This document shows positions 1 through 11,921 of a DNA stretch of 64,000 nt, in pieces (within the stretch, counting starts at the first letter, position 1; each line of letters begins with the position of its first letter). Source of the stretch: Symsagittifera roscoffensis (lineage: Eukaryota; Xenacoelomorpha; Acoela; Convolutidae). The DNA lies in assembly GCF_963678635.1 (NCBI RefSeq), contig NC_087070.1, positions 29,922,048 to 29,986,047 on the forward strand, in the 5' to 3' direction. The notes under the pieces are model-generated. The model was not told where the DNA came from. It saw only the letters and a program-made list of their open reading frames with translations, and searched no databases. Made by a program: the position numbers and the translations under genes.

Positions 1-780
1 AACCAATTTAGCCTTGATTAGAGTATTTAGGTCAAATTTTTTTGGTATTTTGTCCTTAATTTTTCGTGTTCTGATGAGATGGGAAAGTCAACTGCAACTT
101 GCATACTGGACGTAGAAGGATTAATTACGATTTGATTATTGGACATTTTTACAGTTTTTAGAATTTTAAGATCCTGTGGACTGTTGAGCTACAATTAAGA
201 ATTAAAAAGTATTAAATTGCAGAAGTTGATAAAAAAAATTTTGTGGAATCAATGCTCGAGAAGTCCGAAGGAATACCTTTAGAATTACCTTGTTCAGTTC
301 TGTATTGTTTTAGATTGCAAATTGAAACAGTTGAATTGATTATTTTAAGAACTGAAGTGACAACATAACTACGTAATCTTGCGTAATTGGAATCTTCAAA
401 ACTTGAACCAATGGCGTTGCATATAAATTCTCCGTTATCCGTTGGTTTCAAGGCTTTGTAAATCTTTTTGATTGTAGCAACTTCAAAGTTTTTTTCGTAA
501 TGAGATGGGGATTTAGCTTTTCCTGAGGAGGATTTTGAAGTTAAGTCTGTAAAACCCATGTCTTTCCCTGCTAAGTGATTTATTGTAAAATTAAACGGTA
601 AAAGACAATCAACCCATCTTTTTAATCGACTATGATATGTTTTATTTCCGTGGTTTGGTGAGAGTACTGAAATGAGGGCTTTATGATCAGTAATAAACTC
701 AAATTTTGAGCCGTAAAGGTAATTCATATAATGTTCATCCTCTCAAACAACTCCCAGATTTTCCACTTCAATTGTTGAAT
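1..780 (-). pseudogene. Ty3/gypsy RNase H fragment
   Basis: Positions 727 down to 212 encode a retrotransposon RNase H segment. It has the ITDHKAL motif, then a SRLKRWVDCLLPF block and the GKDMGFTDL linker that precedes integrase in Ty3/gypsy pol. Upstream (about 780-728) the family text continues as EVENLGVV, but the Trp codon expected next is a TGA stop. No RT or integrase follows on either side, so this is a truncated, dead copy. The wording differs from the 2.4-18.6 kb element, so it belongs to another gypsy family. Bases 1-211 hold nothing else I can identify. Confidence 0.75.
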
Positions 781-838
781 TTTTAGATTCGTGACGATTT
801 GTGGAGAAAATTTGGTCAATTTTGGGTCTTTATAGTGG

Positions 839-919
839 TTTCGGAGAGCTCACTAAAAAAGGGTCGACAATTTTTTTTTGAGAATCCGAAAGAGAAACAC
901 TTAGATCCGCGCCTGTATA
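839..919. repeat. Remnant of the hAT-type MITE seen at 50.3 kb
   Basis: The block with GAGAGCTC, then an A-run with GGTCGAC, a T-run, GAGAATCCG and finally TTAGATCCGCGCCTG parallels the right-hand 100 bp of the MITE at 50291-50717, which ends in CTAGATCCGCCCCTG. The left half is missing and no target duplication can be read. The surrounding 799-1346 has no supportable gene; its small ORFs lie in repeat-like AT-rich DNA. Confidence 0.45.
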
Positions 920-1346
920 CCTTTTTTCAAAAAATTACAGAAAATTACAAAAAAGCTAATCATAATAAAAAAATATTTATAATCGTTGAGTACTGTAAAA
1001 AGTTTTACTTGAACGGATCTAAAAATTCAATCTGAAGAAACTCAATTGCAAGATTATATAAAAATGCTTGTTTGACTTAGAAAAATTTACAATTGAATTA
1101 GAGTATTTGGAAACTATTCAATCAAAATGCCAACCAAGCCTGACTCACTTTGATGGGTTTTGAAAACTTGATTTTGTATTATCAGAAAAAAGATACACAA
1201 ATGATGACGGATATGCTGAACCATTGTAGAAAACACTTACTGTTCCGATGTATTTTGGGTTTACTGCAGAGTAGTCTGTTTAAAGAACAAGAGTGTCTTC
1301 ATTGGATTGCATTTTGTCGAATGGAGCTAAATTGTTTAAACAAATA

Positions 1347-2070
1347 CAGTGCTGATTTAAATTATCCGGACAAGACGAACAAAACTTGAATTTCCTATTG
1401 CGTTTTTCTCAAATTGGGTTAGGATTAGAGAAAAAGTGAAGAGAACAAAAATTGCTTAGAATTTCATCAAAATTAATACGGTGCAATTTTCTCTCCGAAG
1501 TTCTCAACCAAAATTTTACCCCAAAAATGGGTCATTTTGGCTTTTTCCAATTAATCAAGAATTACCTTGAAACTATTTTGTTAATTGATGAAAAAGTTAT
1601 TTCAGAAGAAGCCTCCTACATAGCCCAACAAAGTTTAAGAAGGGTTAATTCTCCAAAAACCAGTATAAGAGAAAAAGTTTTCACTTGATAGTCAAAAATG
1701 TGATTTTTACTATATAAAACCCAGAATCTCAAATTAATTTTAAGCAATTTGCGCAAATTTTTGGAGATTTAACCTCTCTTAAACTTTGTTGGGCTATGTA
1801 GGAGGCTTCTTTTGATATAATTTTCTCATCAATTAATAAAATATTTTCAGTGCAATTCTTGATTAATTGAAATAAGCCAAAATGACCCATTTTTGGGGTA
1901 ATTTTTAGGTTGAGAATTTCGGAGAAAAAATTGCATCGTATTAATTTTGATGAAAAACTAAGCAACTTTTAAACTCTTCACTTTTTCTCTAATCTTAACC
2001 CAATTTGAGAAAAACGCGTTTGGAAATTCAAGCTTTGTTTGTTTTGTCCGGATAACTTAAATCAGCACTG
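1347..2070. mobile_element. Palindromic (fold-back) MITE, copy A, TA target duplication
   Basis: The element starts CAGTGCTGATTTAAAT and ends with the complement (ATTTAAGT...CAGCACTG), flanked on both sides by TA (1345-1346 and 2071-2072). The two arms, about 300 bp each, are inverted copies running from CCGGACAA through AAAATGGGTCATTTTGG to AAGTTTAAGA, with a roughly 115-bp unpaired centre near 1655-1770. TA duplication and a CAGT end are typical of the Tc1/mariner/pogo superfamily, so I infer a non-autonomous derivative. The same short frame (containing GHFGFFQLIKN) is open on both arms because the arms are copies of each other; I do not call it a gene. Confidence 0.8.
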
Positions 2071-2076
2071 TACTAC

Positions 2077-2430
2077 GAACAAAATTTTAAACGAACAAAA
2101 CTTGAACTTTCGAACGCGTTTTTCTCAAATTAGGTTAGGATTAGACAAAAAGTGAGAGAAAAAAGATTCCTTAGATTTTCACAAAAATTAATATGGTGCC
2201 ATTTTTCTCCGAAGTTCTTAACAAACATTTTACCTCAAAAATGGGTCATTTTAGTTTCTTTCAATTAATCAAAAATTACGTTGAAACTACTCGGTTAATT
2301 GTTAAGAAAATTATATCACAGGAAGACCCTTACGCAGTTCAACAATGTTTACGCAAGGTCAAGTCTCCAAAAACCAGTATAAGAGAAAAATTTTTCACTT
2401 GATGGTCAATAAATGTGGTTTTTACTATAT
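2077..2430 (+). mobile_element. MITE copy B, left arm (split by the gypsy insertion)
   Basis: This repeats the plus-oriented arm of copy A (GAACAAAACTTGAACTTTC, then TCAAAAATGGGTCATTTT, ending TTTTTACTATAT). The outer CAGTGCTG end is missing here. The sequence stops at the central ACTATAT exactly where the retrotransposon LTR begins. The other half of the same MITE resumes at 18585. Confidence 0.75.
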
Positions 2431-2845
2431 TGAGTTATGTTTTTGTTTTTTATAACTCATAGAGTAATTTCGGATAGGGTACACCGTCTGCTCGTCACGC
2501 TATCTTATTTTTGGCCGGATAGATTCGTGCAACTTCTTAGTCTAATATCAATCCTAATCTTATTCTTATATCTACTAGTCTCAGGGTGTTTAACTAGTCT
2601 CTGCTAGGCTCAATAGATCTAGAGTATACTGGTTTCATTGCGGCTGCTGAAGTTCTCGAGGAGAGGTAACTAATTTCTAAGTTGAATTCAAATCTCTCTG
2701 GTGCTGAAATTACAAGTAATTTCAGCACTTACAAATAAGTGGGTTGTTAGTTAGATGGATTATGATTGTTTAATATTAAATACTTTACAGTGAGAAAATA
2801 TCTAAATTATATGAAATAATAAAATGTAGTTTAGATCAGGTTCCA
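2431..2845 (-). repeat. 3' LTR of gypsy copy 1
   Basis: It is a direct match to 18171-18583, with shared landmarks ACTCATAGAGTAATTT, CGTCTGCTCGTCACGCTATC, GTGCAACTTCTTAGTCTAAT and GCGGCTGCTGAAGTTCTCGA. Read on the minus strand it begins TGGAACC and ends CATAACTCA, so TG..CA ends are kept. Confidence 0.85.
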
Positions 2846-3741
2846 CCCATCCGAGGTTTACAGAGTTTTTGAGTTTTTTATCTCTTTCTTCTGCAATTGA
2901 AGGATGGCTGATGAACGTTGGTATTTGGCGAACATCATATTCTTATCCGGTTCCTCTTGAAGAAGAACGTTCCAGAAAGCTGGAATAATGGACCTGAACT
3001 TGTTATCTTGTCGTTCGACAACGACTGTGATCCCCAATAAAATCAATCCGATTTCAAGACGGTTTGCTATGTCACGCTTTTCTGTTTTAGTGGAGAACTG
3101 TTTTGTGTTCAGCCTCGTCTGGGAATGGCGTGAAATTCGTGTTTGGAAGGGATGCCTTGTAACTCGGATCTGCACGTATACTTGAACATCGAGATGGTCA
3201 TTGGTCTGGTTCAATGAAGTCCTTTGCTACGAAGTCAAGTCGTACTTTAAATTCTTTGTGTCGTTATTGTGGACGGCATGTCGGTTGTGTTTTTTAGCCA
3301 TTCTTTTGTTCAAGTTGTGATGGGATCATCTAGTCTTTGGATATTCGTCTTTGTTGTTGTGTATGATCTATATACTGCATACTATGATTTACAATTTATA
3401 ATTTTTTGTTAATTTGGTTTCAGTCATGATCTTAGTTAGTTGTTTTCACAAAAGCAATTTATTTTAGTTCAGTTATTTTGAAGAGTTACTCACCCTTGAC
3501 TATCTCTTATTAAAAGTTGAAGTCTGGTCACAAAGCGTGGGTGTAGCGCGGTGGGTTAGGCTAGCTATAAGCATGCTCAGGACGTCCTTCTCTAGTGGGT
3601 TTGGCCAGGAATGGGAGTAAGGTTTAGTGCTGTTTCTTTGAGGGGTCCTGTTTTGTGTTAACGTTTTATGTTGGTTTTTTCTGGTCTTTCTTATGTTACT
3701 TTTGGTTGTGTCCTTTTTTCAAAAATCAAATTGTTTTTGGT
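2846..3741 (-). other. Untranslated 3' region of gypsy copy 1
   Basis: This lies between the env tail and the 3' LTR. The only frames (118 and 65 codons) overlap each other on opposite strands and match nothing I know. The last bases before the LTR on the minus strand are purine-rich (GGATGGGTGGAACC) and could be the polypurine tract. No gene is supported. Confidence 0.5.
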
Positions 3742-3813
3742 TTAGGATTGTCTTACGATATTTTTGTGTTTTATTATTTCTTTCGTTGGATTTATAATAG
3801 TCTTCAAAAGGAT

Positions 3814-4259
3814 ATCTGAGTTAGTGTCTGAATTCGTGCTTGATGGTATATTAATAACTGTGAAATCGGGTGGCGGGAAAGCGAAAAGTGTAATAATTGG
3901 GATTGGATTTTGGAGGTTGGCTGGGTGGGAATTTGAGCGATGGAGGGCTCCAATTTGTCGGCTCCAATTTGAGGGCTCCAAAAACTGAGGAGTTGGTTTG
4001 AAAATTATTGGATGGAGATGGTTCGGAGTCTGCAATTTCATCAGGGGTTTCAATATTCGGGTTATTGAGTTGTGATGTGGAGTATAAAACTGAGATGTGT
4101 GAATTAGTATCGGAATTCATGCCTGATGTTACATTACTGGTTGGGAAATCGGGTGGCGGGAAAGCAAAAAGTGGTATTATTGTAATGGGAGTAGTGAGGT
4201 TGGTTGGGTGGGAATTTGAACGGTGTAGGGATCCAAGTTGTCGGCTCATCGTGGGCTAA
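3814..4259 (-). repeat. Imperfect tandem repeat at the env 3' end, period about 285 bp
   Basis: Two units share AAATCGGGTGGCGGGAAAGC at about 3864 and 4148, preceded by related GAATTC-TGC-TGATG text and followed by GGTTGG-TGGGTGGGAATTTGA. On the minus strand both encode proline-rich peptides ending CFPATRF or FRFPATRF. The array falls where a glycoprotein cytoplasmic tail would end. Confidence 0.7.
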
Positions 4260-6640
4260 AAAAATGATTATGTTGAGACTGAAAAGTGGTGGTATGGGGT
4301 TGTTCAATAATTTGTTCATATGTATTATCATTTGGTGATTGATTTGTAGTTATGTGTTGGATGGGGCTTTTTGCTGTACTTGGTCTGAAATTTGGATTAT
4401 TTGTGATTGCTAAGTGTCGAATATTTTGGGGGACTAAAGATAATGGATGATTTTGTGGTAGGGCTGGTATTTGTTGTGTTGTAGGTCTTGTGTCTAGATT
4501 GTTATGTTCTTCGTCGTATGTATTTGGTCTTGTGGCTAATTTTGTGTTATATTCTTTTATTTGTGCGTTTAAAAGTATTTTATTTATTGATGATGAAAAT
4601 ATTCCAAAAAATTCTGCAAATAATATACGTGCTACGCTTGCTTGGCGGTTTACTTGTACGTGTATAGCACATGTATTATAGATTCCTTTTAATAGTTTAA
4701 ATCCTATAAAATTAAACATAGCGTATAAAATAGTCAATCTTTCTGAGATGTAATAAGGCCATCCTAGAAAGGCGAGAATATCGTTTTTTAATGTTACAAA
4801 GCAAGAGATGTTTATGGGTGAAATATCTTGTGGTCTGTATTTTTCACCGTATCTTTAGTCTTGTGTATAAAAGTCTGCAAATCCTGCGGTTTCGGCAAGA
4901 TTTCTTAAATTTTGGTCGATTGATTGTCGTTGTATTGTATCCATTTGTGTTAGTAATTCTTGAAATTGCTGTGTTCTAGTGGGATGTTGTGTATCAGATT
5001 TAGAATACATTCCAATTGATCGTAAATCAATATTTGGATTGCGAGCAATAGCTCGGATACTTTCTGGTGAAAACTTTTTTAGTGGTTGCATTAATAGAGG
5101 GTATGGTGTGAGTAGATAGTATTTATCTTCGTCAGGGTTTAATTGTACGACATTGTGGCTATTTTCTGATCCACATGGGACTGCGGTATCACAAAAGTTT
5201 TATCGTCTAGAAAGTGTATCAACAAAATGTACTTTGTTTTTGTAGAATAAGGGGATTCTTTTGTAACAACGTTTATCTTCAAAAACATATAAGGGTGATA
5301 ACTTTTTGGTGCAAGTATAAAACCATAAAATGTTTCCTTCGTAGACAAGAAATTTTGATCTATTTCCTGATAATAAATATCCTGCGTAGGGTATTTTTAA
5401 TACTGCTAATGCGAGTGATTGTAAAATTTGTGTTCTTTCTAATTTGCATAGTTGATGAAGTGTTTCTAATTCAGAAAGTGATATTTCTTGAAAAATTCTA
5501 CTAATTGTGTAGTCTAATTTCATATCTAAGTGAATATCGTAATGTATATTGCCAAAATATGTGTTATTTATAATTGATAATTCTTGTAATCGTGTACTTT
5601 TACTATCGAATGGTGTTAATTTTCCACCTGGTTGGCCATTTCTTTTATAGAAATTTACTGGGACGTATGATGTACCTTCGTTTATAGGGTCACTTGTTGC
5701 ATATGGGTCAAACTTGATTTTGCCAGTGGTCATGTCGAAACCTTTTTCGTATTCGACAAGTATTTCTGAATATTGTGTTCTGTAGAGTAGATTTGTATAT
5801 TTACATGCCAATTCTAGTTCCTGATAGATTTGAAAACGTGTTAATTTGTTTTCTATGTTGTGTGAACTTTTGAAATTATTACTTCGTTTGTGCGATGGGT
5901 TCATTTTTTCATATGGAATTGATTCAATAAAATGTTTTTCATGAAATTTTATCATTCGAGCGTGTATTTTTGCTACTTGAAATGTTGTGCATGTATCTTC
6001 GGGAAACCAAACAGTTGTGGCTTGGGTTCTTGCTGTGGGGTCACAAAAACTTTGATCGTTTTTCCAAGGTAGTCTAATGCCTTGATAGATCATGGTGTTA
6101 TCAGATAAATCTCGTGTGAGTTGTGTTTTTTCAAGTTGGATTTTCCAATCAAAAAACATTATTTCTTGGTATCCTTTATTTTTTGTGTCTGCTTTGCAGT
6201 TCGAAGGATTATTAATTCCAAGGTGTGGTATCCAGTGTTTATCGTTTATTTCATAACTTAATCTATATGGGTAATTTTTGTCGAGTTTAATATGTCCTTG
6301 ATATCTTTCAAGTTCTGCTTGGTGTTTAGAATCGGCAAAGTCTTGGAAATTTACTATCTTACTGTCTGAGTGTTTATTTCTTGTTAGTTTTAATCTGAGT
6401 AACTCGTTTTTACAATCATCAGGATTGAGATGTAAAAGTCTTTCTATATTACCTTGATAAAATGATTTGTGATCAAGTCTGTTTTTATTTCCGTTAGAAA
6501 CTTGTGAACAATGTACTTTCTTTTCGGAAAATGTTGCTGTAAATTTATATCCTTTGACTGTTGTTGCTGGGGCTTTTGAATAGAGTGTCGCTATTACATT
6601 TGTAGTTTCTATAGCTTGTGGTTCTGTTTCGCATTGTGAT
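4246..6640 (-). pseudogene. Env-like glycoprotein of gypsy copy 1 (interrupted)
   Basis: The largest open segment (6159-5200, 319 codons) continues in frame upstream to about 6640. It is followed after a stop near 5200 by a segment through 4855 and then by 4737-4246. Spaced cysteines (SFCDPTAR, DTCTTF, LACKYT, LCKLER, FYTC, KRCYKRIP, AVPCGS) suggest a disulfide-rich ectodomain. The hydrophobic run LTILYAMFNFIGFKLL near 4737-4690 is a likely membrane anchor, followed by a basic then proline-rich tail. The late pattern (..NILWFYTC..KRCYKRIP..FVD..RR..DTAVPCGS) resembles glycoproteins of chuvirus type (class III fold); that is inference from remembered pattern, not a search. Its position after integrase and before the 3' LTR is where env sits in retroviruses and errantiviruses. 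Stops and a frame change mean no intact protein is made. Confidence 0.6.
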
Positions 6641-7061
6641 ACTTGATTTCTGGTAAGGATGATAGTGTTGTATCTGATGAAGTATCTATTGGATCATTTA
6701 CTAAGTTCGGTTCTCCTTGTGGGTAAGATTGTGTTGTCCAATAAGGTAGTCTTTCGGTGGTATTAGAGGGAAGCAAAGGATTTTCACGTATTTCTGCGGA
6801 TGTTGTTGTTGATCCTAGATAGTCTGAGGGAATATTAGGAGTAGTTTGTTGTGAGGTAAGCGTAGGAGTGTCTTGTATTGTGATACTAGAGGTTTCTGAG
6901 CTTGATGGTGTTGGTGATTGAGGTATGCTAAAAATAACTCTAGGAGTTTGAAAATTTCTGTTTCGTCTTGGGTGTATAATCTGCCTATTTACTTCAATTG
7001 TGTTTTGATTTTGACTAATATGTCTGATTCGATTTAAATTTTGTTGTAATGTGGGGTACAA
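6609..7061 (-). CDS. Ser/Thr/Pro-rich ORF upstream of env (unknown)
   Basis: A 150-codon frame overlaps the start of the env-like region in another frame. It is rich in Ser, Thr, Pro and Gln (for example SIPQSPTPSSSETSS), the composition of a disordered or mucin-like linker. A short Pro-rich frame (7079-7267) continues the same composition. It could be the C-terminal end of pol, an accessory protein, or a leader of env. I do not recognise it. Confidence 0.35.
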   Translation of the reverse strand: MYPTLQQNLNRIRHISQNQNTIEVNRQIIHPRRNRNFQTPRVIFSIPQSPTPSSSETSSITIQDTPTLTSQQTTPNIPSDYLGSTTTSAEIRENPLLPSNTTERLPYWTTQSYPQGEPNLVNDPIDTSSDTTLSSLPEIKYHNAKQNHKL

Positions 7062-7298
7062 ATTATTTGTTGGTTCACTTAGAGATGCTTGTCGTTGAAC
7101 TGGTTCAAGTGGTTCAGATAAGCAGGCGTGTCGTTCAAAAGTATACGGGTTATCTTGAAATGAAATGCGTGTGGATGTTTGGGGGTTTTGGGTAGTTGTA
7201 GGTAGTATTGGGTTTTCTTGGGGTGATGTCGGTGAAGACTGTTTTTTTGGTGGTGGTTGGTTAGCAATTTGGGAAGTGTGTCCGGTGTATATATATTT

Positions 7299-7890
7299 TT
7301 AGCGGGAAGATTTATGTTTATTGTAATATTCTTCGATGAATAGAATTAAAAGGATTGTTGCTAAGGCGAATGTGACTATTGCCTTTTTTACACATTTGCA
7401 CATTGTCATAATTAGGGATGATAAAAATCTGATAAAAATTATTATTAATAAAAAATTATCTGTTCTATTAAAAATGGTTCGTATCATTTAAATAGACTTT
7501 AAATTATCGTACCTGTGGATGTGGTCAATGATTTGGGAGAGTTGTAAATATATTTCAAATAGGGCGTAGAAATTTAAAAATATGTTGCAAAAAATTATTA
7601 AAATAATTATAAAAGCTTCAAAAATTTCAATAAAAAATGTTATCAAAAGTTTAAGTAGAATAAAAAAATTTATGAAAAAGTTTGTAATTAAGTGTTTTAG
7701 AGCGTTGACTGTTAAGGAGAAAAGCATTTAAGAAATGATTCGTTCGTTGAATTTTTTTTGAATTTCTGGGGCCAAATTCAAGTCTGGTCGGATTATTTAT
7801 TGATTTTTTGACAAGTGGGTTGAGCTTGCTGAAAAATTGTTGGAGGCTTATTTTATGGTGCTTGAGAGGTCTTCTTTGATTTATTTTCAT
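7299..7890 (-). other. Hydrophobic short ORFs between integrase and env
   Basis: Frames 7299-7487 and 7488-7727 are extremely Ile/Phe/Leu-rich (IIIFIRFLSSLIM; FFINFFILLKLLITFFIEIF). They could encode membrane segments, or simply reflect AT-rich non-coding DNA, where such frames arise by chance. 7891-8615 shows no recognisable coding sequence. Confidence 0.25.
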
Positions 7891-8639
7891 TTGGTGGGTA
7901 ATCTGGGATATTTTTGAAATATTTGTACCTTAGGCTAAAGGAGCATGGTCCTTTTCTTCTTTAGGCTAATTTGCCATTTTTGGTTGGAGGGTTTTGAGGG
8001 CCAAGTTGGGAAAATATTGTTGATCTTTGCATTATTAGATAGGGGAGGGTTGTAGTGTTATCATGATATTTGTTTTAGTTGTCAAGTTTTCGCGAGTTGC
8101 TTATTTTTGACCTGAATGTTGTAAAGTTATAGTTACAGATGTGCCTGGGGAGTAATATCTGTCAGTTAGTAGGTTGGTTTTAAAGATATTGAAGGTGGCT
8201 GATTTGAGTGAATCCTATTGGTCGAATTTGAACTAGAATTACTGCGTATGTTTCAGCATGTAATTTTGAAAATGTGAAAGTTCAAAATGATTGAGATGTT
8301 TATGAATTATTTATTTTTTAATAAAGGCAAAGTTTATTTTTGAAATTCAACTTTCTTTAATATTTTAGATTGTGGGATGAATGTTTTGTAATTTTTTCCT
8401 GTTTGATTTCTAAGTCGTGATGATTCTCTATTTTCGGATTTTTTTTTTTGCTCTTGTGGTAAATTTTTTTCTATCATTTCCTATTTTTTTTTCTTTTTCA
8501 GATTTATTTGGGTCTGGTGTTTTGTATTTTTATGAATTGAGGCTTGTTTTTGAGTATGTTTATGATAATTATTAGCCTTTTCATTTGTTTCTTGTTCTAT
8601 TTGTGCATTGTTTTGAATATTTTTTTAGGCTAGTGAAAG

Positions 8640-9780
8640 AATAAAATTGGGTTAATTTGCTTAAAGCGTATTCTTTCGGGTAATAAGGTAATAAATTGCT
8701 TCGATATTGAACAACTTCTTTTTTTAGTGGAGTCTGTGAGTTTATATGTTACTTCAGTGGGTTTATCAATTATTTGATAGGGTCCTTTTCGAAGTGGTTG
8801 TAATTTTTTAGAGATTCCTTTTTGTGTATGGATATTTGGTATTAAAACAAATGTTCCAATTTTTTAATCTGTGGCTGGCATAAAATTTGTGGCTGGTGAA
8901 TTAATTTGATTGTTGATGTTTTGCCTTTGTAACAATTTCTTTGTTACTTTTTGGTATCTTTCATTGTGCTTTTTATCTCTATTTAAAATCCATTTGGTAA
9001 TGGTAGATTATAGCATATTGAGTCTTTGTTTGGTTTGCAATGACCTTGTGCATTTTTATGGGCATTTGCTGTGAACTTAATCGGTTTTCGTGGTTTTTGA
9101 TTAAAAACCAATTCATATGGTGACATTCCTAAAGTTGTCGTTATTTGTGAATTGTATGATAAGGGAAATAATTTTACATCTGCTGACCATTCTGTGTATC
9201 GTGTATCATTTCCATTAATGATACATCTAAGATATTCTTGTAATGAACGGTTCATACCTTCGACTAATCAGTTTCTCCAAGGTGCATGAGATGTACGTGG
9301 TTTATGCTTGATGTTATATAAATGACATAGTGTGTTGATTTCATTATTAATGAATTCTGTACCGTTGTCTGTGACTAAAACTTCGGGTAATCCAAATTTA
9401 GCTATCCAGTGTTCGTAGAGTGTTGTGTAAGCGTAATAAGCATTACAGTGTGGTACTGGGTTAAGTGCTACATAGTGCGTAAATGCATCAACAATGACCA
9501 TAATGTAGAAATTTCCTTCAGATGATGGTAAAATTGGTCCTTTTGTGTCGAATGAAAATCGATGGTTAAAGTATAAACTTTGTCCTTTAAAATCTTGTTT
9601 TTGTGATATTTGTTTTTGATTTGGATAAGGTTTGTTCAATTGACATATTATACAATCATTGCATAATACTTTTATCCAAATTGGGGCGTTTGGAAAATAA
9701 AAATTTTGTGTAATCTTCTCTGATCCGGAGTGTCCTTTTGTATTTTGTGTATGGGAGATGTTGAATGATATCAATATCAT
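8640..9780 (-). pseudogene. Retrotransposon integrase with GPY/F module (gypsy copy 1)
   Basis: The frame 9780-9268 holds the zinc-binding remnant (GHSG ... CNDCIICQLNK) and the catalytic core with the first Asp in FDTKGP and the second in VTDNGTEF. A TGA stop at about 9265-9267 follows SHAPWRN. The frame then continues with LVEGMNRSL, which carries the catalytic Glu, down to 8983. Further on (about 8860-8670) there is a C-terminal SH3-like piece with the GPY/F signature (LRKGPYQIIDKP ... QYRSNLLPYYP). Integrase joins the cDNA to host DNA. All catalytic residues are visible, but the nonsense codon and at least one frame change make it dead. Confidence 0.8.
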
Positions 9781-10199
9781 AATTAAGGGGAGACAGGGAA
9801 CTTTAGAATCATCTAATTGATATTCTAAAAGATCTGTATTTTGATTTTTATTGTGTTTTTAAATTTTCGAAAATGTCGGATAAGTGTTTTGTTTCCTAAA
9901 ATTGTTGTATCAGTTTTTGCTGGTTTTGTTTTGTATTTGTGCCATGATTTTAGTTGTTTAATTACTGGGTCAAGATTTTGGTATCTTTTTAAAAGTTCAA
10001 GTATGATTTTTTCTGTTGGTGGGAGAAAAATTTTATCAATATCTAGTTTTGATAGGGGAATTGTGTCAAGTGGGTCATGGAGGTTACAAACTTGATTTAT
10101 CGTATATTTTGAGTCATTTGTTTGTGGTCCTGATAAACTTATTTTATCAGTTAGGTTCTCTTTTTCAATTAGTGGAAAAAGGTGTTTTTTATGCGGTTG

Positions 10200-11249
10200 T
10201 TATTTGATTTTCTTTTGTTGGGTGTTATTTTTTATCCATTGTGAGTATGGAATTGGTGTAAACGTAGATGTACCTAATAAATCAACTTCATAGTGATTAT
10301 TTTGGCAGTCTAGATAGAGTGGAAAGTGTTGTAAATTATTTATTTGTGATTGATCAATGTCAATTTTTACTGCGTATTTACTTTCTAATCGGGGTGATGT
10401 TTCAACTTTCGCGAGATAGAATTTGATATTTTTTGGTATTTCAACTGTAGTTTTTCGTGTAAGTAATTCTGGTGTATTTTTTCTTAATGTATCTGGTAAT
10501 GCAAAGTTTTTTCCTGCTGTCCAAACTATATTTAAGTTTGGGAATTTCATAAAAATTAATTAAAATCTATAAACTCTATGATTTTGATTTGATTTTTGTG
10601 TGAAAAGAAATATAATTCGTTTATGATCTGTGAATAAAACTCTTGGGTGTTTTGATCCAAGTATCAGAAATTCATATTCTGTAAGTGTGTATATTATAGC
10701 TGTACATTCTCTCATTAGAGTAGAGAGTCGTAACTCGGCTTGTGTAAATAATCGTGAACTTGCTTATATAAGATTCATTTTATTTGTTCCACTATGTGAT
10801 TGTAATAATGCTGCGCCGATGCCAAAGTTTGAAGCATCGCTCATTGCATAGAATGGTTGGTTTGGATCTAGAATGCTGTTTGAAATTTGTTCTGTTAAAA
10901 GTTTTTTAATTTCTTCGACTCGTGTTTGGTGTTCAGTGGTCCATTCAAAATTAATTTGTTGTCTAAGTATTTATAGAAAGGTTTTAAGTATAATTGCATT
11001 TTGTAAACATATTTACTTAAGAAATTTAACTTTCAAAGGAATTCTTGGATTTTCTTTTTATTTGTTGTTGGTTGAAGTTTTTGGATTGCATCAAAACGTG
11101 ATTTTAATGGAGTGATAGTGTTTTGTTCAATATTATGTCCTAAAACTTAACGCGTGTTAAAAAGAAATGTGATTTATCTGGGGCTGCTTTCAGATTCTCG
11201 TTCTGAAGTATTTGGTGATTTTGTTCTAAAACTGTAAACATTTCGTCTT
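10200..11249 (-). pseudogene. RNase H and linker region of gypsy copy 1 pol
   Basis: Minus-strand text includes FYAMSDASNFGIGAALLQS (first RNase H Asp), a later LFTDHK motif, and a downstream linker (10550-10200) with VWTAGKNFALPDTL and KTTVEIPKNIKFYLAKVE. RNase H degrades the RNA strand during reverse transcription. A stop lies in the segment before the tether and the frame changes near 10560. 9781-10199 is AT-rich and connects to integrase without a clear domain. Confidence 0.65.
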
Positions 11250-11921
11250 TAGTTTGTGATTGCATGGAAACATCATCTAAATATGTGATTGCGTTTTTTT
11301 GAGTATTAGTGGTCTAAAAATTTTACTCATGAAAGCTGAAAAAGCCGCTGGTCCTATGGATATTCCATAGAAACATCGATTAAATTCGTATTGTTGATTT
11401 CCAATAACAAATTGTGTTAATCGTCTTGATTGTTCATCTAGTGGCATCTGATTATAAGCACTGTTCATGTCTGCGGTTGTGAAGTACTTACCATTAATTT
11501 TTGTTAAAATAACTTGTATTGTTTCAATAGGCCAATTGCATTTTGATTCATCAATTAGTGAATTGAGATATCTAGCGTCTAAAACTATTTTTAGTGATTC
11601 ACCTTTTGCTAGAATGATAACAGGGTTGATGAAAATGTTGCCTTTTGGTTGTTCTTCCTTATTTACTGGTGATATAATTTCGTATTGTTCTAAAATATTT
11701 ATTAATCTATTGACCTTGTCATGTAAGTGAATTGGTATTTTGGTTGCTCTTTGCTTTTTGAAAACTGCGTCAGGTTTTAATGGAAGGTGTAGGGATGAGC
11801 TAACTTTTCCAACGTCGAATTTTGATGTTGCGTAAACTGATGAATATAGTATTAGTTGTTTAGCTAATTTATCAAATTCATTTTGTGTTATTTGTGAATG
11901 TTGAAATTTAAACATTGTCAA
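11250..11921 (-). pseudogene. Reverse transcriptase of gypsy copy 1
   Basis: The open frame 11921-11277 carries the early RT blocks (KIVLDARYLNSL, FTTADMNSAYNQMPLD with catalytic Asp, FVIGNQQYEFNRCFYGISIGP). The catalytic YLDD box is in another frame at about 11255-11268, so a frameshift separates fingers/palm block A from block C. About 12300-11922 encodes a linker from protease with many stops. Copy 2 has the same order with SLDD in place of YLDD. Confidence 0.8.

Noticed and set aside
1452..2402. Repeated 70-79-codon frame (GHFGFFQLIKN ... AQQSLR) as a gene family
   Set aside because: The frame recurs because the MITE arms are copies of each other; it lacks a consistent start or stop and has no transposase features.
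3535..3605. tRNA-like gene near GTGTAGCGCGGTGGGTTAGG
   Set aside because: There is an A box-like word but no B box or cloverleaf follows.
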